11,908 nt of DNA, from NCBI GenBank assembly GCA_902464375.1, contig CABQIM010000054.1, positions 1 through 11,908 on the forward strand, given 5' to 3'. Source of the DNA: an uncultured bacterium (GTDB lineage Bacteria; Cyanobacteriota; Vampirovibrionia; Gastranaerophilales; Gastranaerophilaceae). Under the pieces are notes generated by a model. It searched no databases. It saw only the letters and a program-made list of their open reading frames with translations, and was not told the DNA's origin. Position numbers and translations under genes: made by a program. Shown here piece by piece: positions 1 to 5,352 of the stretch (position 1 is its first letter; every line of letters begins with the position of its first letter).

Positions 1-1
1 C

Positions 2-979
2 TTGTTGATTGTAAAAAATTGTCGAAAAGAATTGTTATCAGAATTAACCGGTTTGAACGAACCTCAAATTGAAGAAATTTCTAAACAAAAAGACAAGTTA
101 GAAACTCAACAAATAGTATTTTTGCTAGAAAGAATTACATATTATATAAAAGAGGTTAAACTTGCATCTAATCAACATTTGTGGTTGGAAGTAGGTATGA
201 TTGATTTAGCCAATATGACAGAGAACTCGACTCTTTTAGATTTACAAAATCGAGTTAAGGCTCTTGAAAGTGGCTCTATTTCGGTAGCACCTCAAAGACC
301 ACAAATAGTACAAGCAGCACCTCAGCAAGTGGTTCAACAACAAAGACCGGAACCAACACAAGCTGTTACAAGACCGGCACCGGTACCACCGGTAGAGCAT
401 GTTGCACAAAAAACAACGGCACCGGAACCTCAACAAGAATTTACACCTCCTCCGGTAAATAAAAAGTCGGATGGTAATGATATGACAAGCTTGTGGGAAG
501 CTTTATTGATGAACATAAAGAGTCCTGCAACAAAGGCTCTTTTACATTTGGCAACACCTGTAAAAATTGCTCCTGATGAAGTTATTATTACGTTTAAGAA
601 TGATAAGTTGGTTTCTCAGATTAACGATACTAATAAAAAACAAATGCTAACAGATGCGGCTAATGTAATGTTTAATACGGATGTTAAAGTTATAATAAGA
701 CTTCCGATGGCTGGTGATAGTGAAATAACAGCTTCTCAAAAAAAAAACTTAACGATTAATGTACCGACTCCGCCAAAACCTGTTCAAGAAACTCCTAAAC
801 CGGCTCCACAAAAAATAGAAGAGGCTAAAAAGGTTGAGAGTAAACCATCTATAAGTAACAATATTCAACAAGTTGTTCCAGAAGAAAGTTCTGATTCTCA
901 AAAAAAGGAAATCAAACGTGACGAAACAGACCAAGAAAAAATGATTCTGGACTTGTTTGACGGCAAGTATATAGAATAA
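2..979 (+). CDS. dnaX: DNA polymerase III subunit gamma/tau, C-terminal part (5' truncated by window)
   Basis: DnaX is the ATPase of the clamp loader and, as tau, ties the loader to the polymerase. Only the last 325 codons are here; the AAA+ domains lie off the left edge, and the TTG at base 2 is an internal Leu, not a start. Residues 1-90 of the visible part match the helical domain III, the oligomerisation collar (LLIVKN near the start, then LLERITYYIKE and LWLEVGMIDLA). Residues 95-158 are a Pro/Gln linker. Residues 160-235 (LWEALLMNIKSPATKALL, then VIITFKN) form a compact domain resembling the tau C-terminal domain. A second Lys/Pro/Glu linker follows, then a short conserved-looking tail, ILDLFDGKYIE, which may be a partner-binding peptide (inference). 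Two A-tracts at 738-747 and 900-906 could allow shorter products. It converges with the next gene with only 34 bases between; I see no clear terminator there. Family identity is fairly sure; the role of the tail is a guess. Confidence 0.85.
   Translation: MLIVKNCRKELLSELTGLNEPQIEEISKQKDKLETQQIVFLLERITYYIKEVKLASNQHLWLEVGMIDLANMTENSTLLDLQNRVKALESGSISVAPQRPQIVQAAPQQVVQQQRPEPTQAVTRPAPVPPVEHVAQKTTAPEPQQEFTPPPVNKKSDGNDMTSLWEALLMNIKSPATKALLHLATPVKIAPDEVIITFKNDKLVSQINDTNKKQMLTDAANVMFNTDVKVIIRLPMAGDSEITASQKKNLTINVPTPPKPVQETPKPAPQKIEEAKKVESKPSISNNIQQVVPEESSDSQKKEIKRDETDQEKMILDLFDGKYIE
738..747 (+). other. A10 homopolymer in dnaX, candidate slippage site
   Basis: Ten consecutive A residues lie inside dnaX in the linker after the folded C-terminal domain. 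In frame they read Gln-Lys-Lys-Asn. One extra A (or a -1 shift) gives Lys-Leu-Asn-Asp and then TAA at 757-759. One lost A (or a +1 shift) gives Thr and then TAA at 750-752. Either slip would yield a DnaX lacking the last ~75 residues. Thermus dnaX makes its short gamma form by transcriptional slippage at an A9 run, which is the precedent. A7 runs occur elsewhere in this AT-rich window, so chance is possible. Confidence 0.4.
901..907 (+). other. A AAA AAG slippery heptamer in dnaX
   Basis: The zero-frame codons CAA AAA AAG contain the heptamer A AAA AAG in the correct phase for a -1 ribosomal frameshift, the same heptamer used by E. coli dnaX to make gamma. After a -1 shift the ribosome would read Gly-Asn-Gln-Thr and stop at TGA 919-921. 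I see no convincing internal Shine-Dalgarno 10 bases upstream and no strong downstream hairpin, both of which E. coli has. Lys-rich, A-rich coding sequence can produce this by chance. Confidence 0.3.
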
Positions 980-1013
980 TAGCGTTGTTTCTGCAAGCGT
1001 CTTACAAAACTCT

Positions 1014-1763
1014 TTAGAATTCAACCTTTCTTCTTACATCAATTATTTTTTGATTATCTTTATACTCAATAAAAATATCTTTTTCTGCTGTATTAATTTT
1101 CATATATTCTATTTCATTTGCGGATTTAAGTAAACAATTAATTATTATAAATTCTTTATTTTTTAATTCTGCAGATTCGGCATAACGTTCCGGCTCAAGT
1201 GTTTTAAGATTCCGAAATAATGTCCTGAATTGTTTTCCATTATCAAAAATCTCGGTTATGCTGCTTATAGAAAAATCATCTTCTATCTGGAACATAATAT
1301 ATTTATTATTAATCTTTTCATCGAAAACGATAATATTAGTTTTTATATAACCATCATCTTTAATTGTGCGCTCTAGTTTAGAAATAATTTTTCCTGTCGT
1401 TTTATCACGTTCAATAATTTTAGAAATCATATTATCATTTTGTTTTGCAGGATAATACTCTCTAATAAAATCTGAACCATATTCTTTTATACAAATTAAA
1501 CTTTTCTCTGTATTAAAAATTCGTTCTCCGTTTACCTTAGCTGTAACAAAAGAATATGGTATGTCAAGCTTTTGGGGCAATAGCTGCTGTAAATTTTGAA
1601 CTCTATTCAAAATGGTTGCTGCATCTTTATCAAATTTAGGTTTAACCAAAATTTGGCTATAACTATAGTCTGTCAACGTTGTTAAACTTGTCAGATTAGT
1701 TTTTAAACTAAGAGGATTTGATAAATCTTCATCCGAATTTGCGGGATATTCTTTATTATACAT
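1014..1763 (-). CDS. Hypothetical protein, 249 aa
   Basis: I do not recognise this protein. It has no signal peptide, no transmembrane segment, one Cys pair far apart (91, 210) and many Lys, Ile and Asn. Residues 1-70 are Ser/Thr-rich then helical (AATILNRVQNLQQLLPQ). Residues 70-245 look beta-rich, with short alternating strands and repeated turns of the form DKTTGKII, KDDGYIK and FDNGKQF; this loosely recalls YD-type strand repeats, but I cannot claim a family. The ATG at 1763 has an AAGG ribosome-binding site at 1772-1778 with a spacing of about 10. It lies 85 bases downstream of the metalloprotease gene on the same strand, so the two may be cotranscribed, or it may use the weak promoter candidate at 1808-1834. 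Its 3' end converges with dnaX. Coding status is supported by the open frame, start context and tight packing. Confidence 0.6.
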   Translation of the reverse strand: MYNKEYPANSDEDLSNPLSLKTNLTSLTTLTDYSYSQILVKPKFDKDAATILNRVQNLQQLLPQKLDIPYSFVTAKVNGERIFNTEKSLICIKEYGSDFIREYYPAKQNDNMISKIIERDKTTGKIISKLERTIKDDGYIKTNIIVFDEKINNKYIMFQIEDDFSISSITEIFDNGKQFRTLFRNLKTLEPERYAESAELKNKEFIIINCLLKSANEIEYMKINTAEKDIFIEYKDNQKIIDVRRKVEF

Positions 1764-1807
1764 ACACTATAGACCTTTTGGATTTTTTCTAAATAACACA
1801 CTACTTA

Positions 1808-1834
1808 TTTATATTAAAACATATTTTTTGTAAA
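1808..1834 (-). promoter_or_regulatory. Weak promoter candidate for the 249-aa gene
   Basis: On the minus strand TTTACA (1829-1834) and TATAAA (1808-1813) are 15 bases apart, about 45 bases upstream of the start codon. The spacer is shorter than the 17 preferred by sigma-70, and AT-rich spacers make such matches common. It may be real or the gene may be read from the upstream protease transcript. Confidence 0.25.
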
Positions 1835-1848
1835 ATTTGCTACTAAAA

Positions 1849-2643
1849 TTATTTTTTTCTATTGTTATTCAAATAATTCTTAACATTATTTGATAACGAA
1901 ATATTTTGAAGCATCATATTGTACTTTTTTAAATCACCAATATTAGAAGATTCTTCCAATAAATCACGCCTTGTTCCAAATTGCATTTTTTCAGGTTCTT
2001 TACCTGATTCATTTTTTGCATCAATTTTCCTAATGACAGAATCTATGTCCGTAGATGTCGATATTCCATATTTTGCAGCAAATTGTTTTACGGAAGCTCC
2101 AGGAGTCATACGATAGAGCCAGTTAATGGAGTATTTATCATTTTCAGATAAAGTTGCAACTCCATATTGGTGCGGAGTATACATAATATCCTCCTTATAC
2201 GGACTGTGATTTAAACCGAGTGCATGTCCAACTTCGTGTAAAATTGTGTGATAAACCTCTATGTCACTATCATACTTTTGATGAATTCTTCCATCTGTGA
2301 GTCCGATAGAAACTTCTGCACCATAAAGCCTGCCTTGCGGATCCCAACTAAAATAACAGTGCCCTAAAGCTTGCCTATCAACACGCTTCCAATCGACGTT
2401 TATATTAGATTCTAATAAAACACTGGTTATACGAAATCTTAATTTGCCTCCGGTAGCAGCTGACCACATAGAAAAAGCATCCATAACCATTTTTCTATAT
2501 TTTGCATCTTCTCCGGGTTTTGAATAAAATTTCATCGGGGCAATATAAACGGTCAAATTATTGACCGGCCATCTCATAATATTCCCGTTTTTTATGCTTC
2601 CATTGAGATATGTTTTTCGCTGCATAGCTATATCATAGCACAT
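1849..2643 (-). CDS. Matrixin-like (M10A-type) zinc metalloprotease
   Basis: A zinc-dependent endopeptidase of the metzincin clan. The signature is clear: HEVGHALGLNHS at residues 136-147 gives the three zinc ligands H136, H140 and H146 with catalytic E137, and IMYTP at 153-157 supplies the Met-turn (M154). The catalytic domain runs from about residue 24 (RWPVNNLTVYIAP, the usual first strand) to about 178 (YSINWLY). The 85-residue tail is Lys/Asn-rich and unrecognised. Matrixins normally act outside the cell, yet this frame has no signal peptide: residues 1-24 are polar, and an in-frame TGA lies at 2662-2664 just upstream. No propeptide cysteine switch is seen. The ATG at 2643 has no Shine-Dalgarno at proper distance (an AGGAG sits 37 bases upstream, ahead of the likely -10), and Met7 (2625) is an alternative start. 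It may be secreted by another route or have lost its leader. Confidence 0.85.
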   Translation of the reverse strand: MCYDIAMQRKTYLNGSIKNGNIMRWPVNNLTVYIAPMKFYSKPGEDAKYRKMVMDAFSMWSAATGGKLRFRITSVLLESNINVDWKRVDRQALGHCYFSWDPQGRLYGAEVSIGLTDGRIHQKYDSDIEVYHTILHEVGHALGLNHSPYKEDIMYTPHQYGVATLSENDKYSINWLYRMTPGASVKQFAAKYGISTSTDIDSVIRKIDAKNESGKEPEKMQFGTRRDLLEESSNIGDLKKYNMMLQNISLSNNVKNYLNNNRKK

Positions 2644-2663
2644 TTTTTTGTTTTTGAGAATTC

Positions 2664-2669
2664 ATTATA
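2664..2669 (-). promoter_or_regulatory. TATAAT -10 element for the metalloprotease gene
   Basis: A perfect TATAAT on the minus strand lies 20 bases upstream of the ATG at 2643, predicting a transcript start near 2657 and a very short A-rich leader without a ribosome-binding site. No good -35 box is present at 16-18 bases (the hexamer is AAAGGA), but the HLR1 match at 2702-2719 would be centred near -54, a position suited to an activator. Confidence 0.45.
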
Positions 2670-2701
2670 CTATATATTAGAATAACTCCTTTTTTTATTT
2701 T

Positions 2702-2719
2702 TTTGTAAAGTTTTGTAAC
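2702..2719 (-). promoter_or_regulatory. HLR1-type (RpaB box) direct repeat
   Basis: Read on the minus strand the site is GTTACAAA-AC-TTTACAAA. It satisfies every specified position of the cyanobacterial HLR1 consensus, (G/T)TTACA(A/T)(A/T) repeated after two bases, which is bound by the OmpR-type regulator RpaB. It sits between the divergent metalloprotease and 813-aa genes, about 45-60 bases upstream of the predicted transcript start on either side. The match is seen in the sequence; binding by an RpaB homologue is inference. Confidence 0.5.
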
Positions 2720-2762
2720 GATATTCTCCCCTTATGCGCAATTTCGTGTAAGTAAATTACTT

Positions 2763-2768
2763 TATATA
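2763..2768 (+). promoter_or_regulatory. Possible -10 (TATATA) for the 813-aa gene
   Basis: TATATA lies 38-43 bases before the ATG at 2806, a sensible distance for a -10. No recognisable -35 is found 16-18 bases upstream, so activation from the HLR1-type site 44 bases further upstream would make sense. The element is weak on its own in AT-rich DNA. Confidence 0.3.
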
Positions 2769-2805
2769 TACAAGAGTAAAAACATGAGGCAAAAGGAGCT
2801 TTATT

Positions 2806-5247
2806 ATGGGTATGGATATTGATATTTCTAAATTAGAAGGAAGTCTTAAACTTTATGCTAGATTAGCAGATGGTAACGGCAACGGTAACGAGAAGATTGA
2901 TACAGAAAAAGAACTTTCTATTTTCAAAGGACATGCACAAACAGCTGTTCAATATGGTGAAGTAAAAGAAGCTGATTACAAAGCAGTATTCGGTTCTGAA
3001 ATCAAAACACCAGCACCTCAAACAGCACAAGCACCTGTTTCTAATCCTGTTACTTTAACTAAAAAACAAGTTAAAGACCATAAAGCAAGAGTTAAAGATT
3101 CTGTAAAAGAAATGGTTAAAAGCGGTGTTGCTCCAAAAGATTTGATGGCTAAATTAGAAAAAGAATATTCAAACTCAGCTGAATATAAACAAATGTTAGA
3201 CGAAGTTAATTATACCTTGAATTTAGTAAATGGTACTAATTACAATTCTAAAGAAGACGTTGAAAACATCCACAAAAAAGTAAAAGCTCAATTGAAACAA
3301 GATGGCAAATGGGATGATTTCCACAAAGATTTGTTAGATTCTTTAGAAGATCAAGCAAAAACAGCTCAAATTAGTAAAGAATTTAAAACTCTTGTTGCTG
3401 AATATGAATCTGTAAAAGCAACAATGCAAAAGACAGAAGTTGTAAAACAAAATGGTGATAACTTCAAAGCTTATGTTGATATTGTAAAAGATAAATTAGA
3501 AAAAAATAAAACTTGGAAAGAATCATATACTAAACAAGCTTTTGATCAATTAGAAGATTATGCAAAAAAAGATGCTAAACACCTTGTTGAATCAAGATTA
3601 GCTAATGAAACAGGAGCTACTACTAAGAAAGGTCTTAGAAAAGAATTACGCGGAATGAATAAAGGCGGGGACGCTTATCAAAACGACGCAATTCAAGACA
3701 TCAAGACTGATAGAAAAGTTTATGCAAGAAAACATAAAGTAGAAAATAAAGCTAATGCTTTATCAAGCATTACTGCAGATGCTCTAAGAACCGAATTAGG
3801 CAAAAGAGGTTATCAATATAACTTTGCAAAGAAAGCCTCTGCTCACAAAATTGGTAATGAAATCTTTGAAAAATTAAATAAATCATATTTACCAACAGTT
3901 CGTAAAGAAGATGGAACTTATGATTTGTCAAAACTTTCCGAAGAAATTGCATCTAGAGTTGGTCAAGATTATAAAGTAAATCTATCAAAAGATGATAAAA
4001 TGTCTGAATTGAAAAACATTCAAAATCATTTAAGATCAATTACAGGTCAAGATTTTACAAATAACGAAACAAAAGTTTTGATTAATATGCTTGGCTTTGA
4101 TAGAGAACATAAAGATCACACACCAAACATTTTGAAAACAGCAGCTGGTGTTATTGGAGGAGCTGCCGCAGCATTATCTTCAACTTCTAAACTTAACGTT
4201 TCTCAAACAGTTGCTATGACTATTGAAGATACACAAGTTGCTCAAGATATTATCAAACAATTAGAAGCAAGCGGTGTACAACCTGGTGTAACTGAATTAG
4301 CTGATGGTTCAATCAGTATCACAGTTCTTCAAGAATACATGAGAGACAGTACTATAACAGATATCTTGAAAGGTGCTGGAATCGGAGTTCTAACAAGTGC
4401 ATTATTCGATGTTGTTATCGGTAATGGTAAAGATGAAAAATCTTGTATGTCAATCTCTGATTATGATATCAACGACCCAACATACACAGATGCTGAAAAA
4501 TACAAAGAATATGTAGCAAATGTATTCAAAAAGAATCCAGAAAAGGTTGATGCTCTTCATACATTAGTTGATGCTTACAAAGAAAAATTCGGAGATCAAT
4601 GGCACGCTCATTTCCAACAAGCATTAAGAGATATGGCTGGTGTTGGTTCTAAGCTAAACCCTGAAGAATGCAGAATGATTAAATACAACAAACCTATCGA
4701 TGATAAACCTGTTAAGCCACCAGTAAACCCTGATGGAACAGTTCAACCACCACAACAAGATACAGTTCCTCCTACAAATCCGGAAAATAATCCAGAAGTT
4801 CCAGAAGCAAAAGAAAATTGTCAGGTAGAATACAAAGAAGATATTAAAATGACAGATTCTGCAAAGTTTGAATGGAAGAATATTGTAAAAATGTATTACG
4901 GCAATTGTTTGAAAACTCATTCAATTTCTGAAATTACAACTAAAATTAAAAAATACAATAATATTCCAATGAGCTTAAATTACATTCCAGCAGGTATCGT
5001 TCTTCCTTATGATTTATTTGGTGATGGCGAATGCACAAGAACAGAAAGACAAGATGTTAAACAAGGTAAAGTTGCACAAGCAAAGAAAGCTAAAAAATTC
5101 AATGGTAAACTAGGTGACGCTGGTGTTCAAGCAAGAAATGTTTGCCAAAATAGAGATGGCAGCTATACAGCTACAGAGTGGACAAGACGCCACAAAGATA
5201 GAGCCGGTGCTGAACAAGAAGCTAGAGATAATGGCTGGATTAAATAA
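2806..5247 (+). CDS. 813-aa multidomain protein with EF-hand-like N-terminus and LysM-like C-terminal domain
   Basis: Function unknown. Residues 20-40 (ADGNGNGNEKIDTEKELSIF) look like a degenerate EF-hand calcium loop. Residues 85-430 are Lys-rich and helical and contain a duplicated unit: residues 159-188 and 227-256 share VKxxL, a central W (169 and 237) and xxLEDxAK, 68 residues apart. Two Gly/Ala-rich hydrophobic stretches follow (about 441-460 and 518-538). Residues 630-670 are a Pro/Asn linker, after which residues 686-742 (FEWKNIVKMYYG, later IPAGIVLPYDLFGDGE) resemble a LysM-type module, suggesting contact with peptidoglycan or glycan (inference). The extreme C-terminus is basic. There is no N-terminal signal peptide. 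The start is set by AAGGAG at 2793-2798, seven bases before the ATG, a strong site. It is divergent from the metalloprotease and ends at a strong terminator. Coding is certain; domain calls are moderate. Confidence 0.85.
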   Translation: MGMDIDISKLEGSLKLYARLADGNGNGNEKIDTEKELSIFKGHAQTAVQYGEVKEADYKAVFGSEIKTPAPQTAQAPVSNPVTLTKKQVKDHKARVKDSVKEMVKSGVAPKDLMAKLEKEYSNSAEYKQMLDEVNYTLNLVNGTNYNSKEDVENIHKKVKAQLKQDGKWDDFHKDLLDSLEDQAKTAQISKEFKTLVAEYESVKATMQKTEVVKQNGDNFKAYVDIVKDKLEKNKTWKESYTKQAFDQLEDYAKKDAKHLVESRLANETGATTKKGLRKELRGMNKGGDAYQNDAIQDIKTDRKVYARKHKVENKANALSSITADALRTELGKRGYQYNFAKKASAHKIGNEIFEKLNKSYLPTVRKEDGTYDLSKLSEEIASRVGQDYKVNLSKDDKMSELKNIQNHLRSITGQDFTNNETKVLINMLGFDREHKDHTPNILKTAAGVIGGAAAALSSTSKLNVSQTVAMTIEDTQVAQDIIKQLEASGVQPGVTELADGSISITVLQEYMRDSTITDILKGAGIGVLTSALFDVVIGNGKDEKSCMSISDYDINDPTYTDAEKYKEYVANVFKKNPEKVDALHTLVDAYKEKFGDQWHAHFQQALRDMAGVGSKLNPEECRMIKYNKPIDDKPVKPPVNPDGTVQPPQQDTVPPTNPENNPEVPEAKENCQVEYKEDIKMTDSAKFEWKNIVKMYYGNCLKTHSISEITTKIKKYNNIPMSLNYIPAGIVLPYDLFGDGECTRTERQDVKQGKVAQAKKAKKFNGKLGDAGVQARNVCQNRDGSYTATEWTRRHKDRAGAEQEARDNGWIK

Positions 5248-5297
5248 TAAAAATAATATTTAAGCAAATTACCCATGGTTGTTTTTACTCATAATAA

Positions 5298-5334
5298 AAG
5301 TGGCGAATCTTTCAATCCGCCACTTCTCTTTTTT
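5298..5334. terminator. Bidirectional intrinsic terminator
   Basis: AAGTGGCG (5298-5305) pairs perfectly with CGCCACTT (5318-5325) around a 12-base loop. On the plus strand T6 follows at 5329-5334 after TCTC. On the minus strand the stem is followed by TTTTATTAT. It lies between two convergent genes (stops at 5247 and 5353) and can serve both. Confidence 0.85.
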
Positions 5335-5352
5335 ATCCGGCTTATTTAATTG

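Noticed and set aside
2..4. TTG at base 2 as a start codon for dnaX
   Set aside because: The protein begins in the middle of DnaX domain III, and the ATPase domains must lie upstream of the window.
980..1013. Terminator between dnaX and the convergent 249-aa gene
   Set aside because: I could not find a stem with a T-run; the apparent GCGTTG/CAAGCG pairing is poor.
749..1024. 91-codon open frame opposite dnaX
   Set aside because: It is the antisense shadow of the Lys/Pro-rich dnaX linker, with no family features.
2686..2692. AAAGGAG upstream of the metalloprotease as its ribosome-binding site
   Set aside because: It is about 37 bases from the ATG and upstream of the likely -10 box. The nearest ATG behind it (2666) opens only a 10-codon frame.
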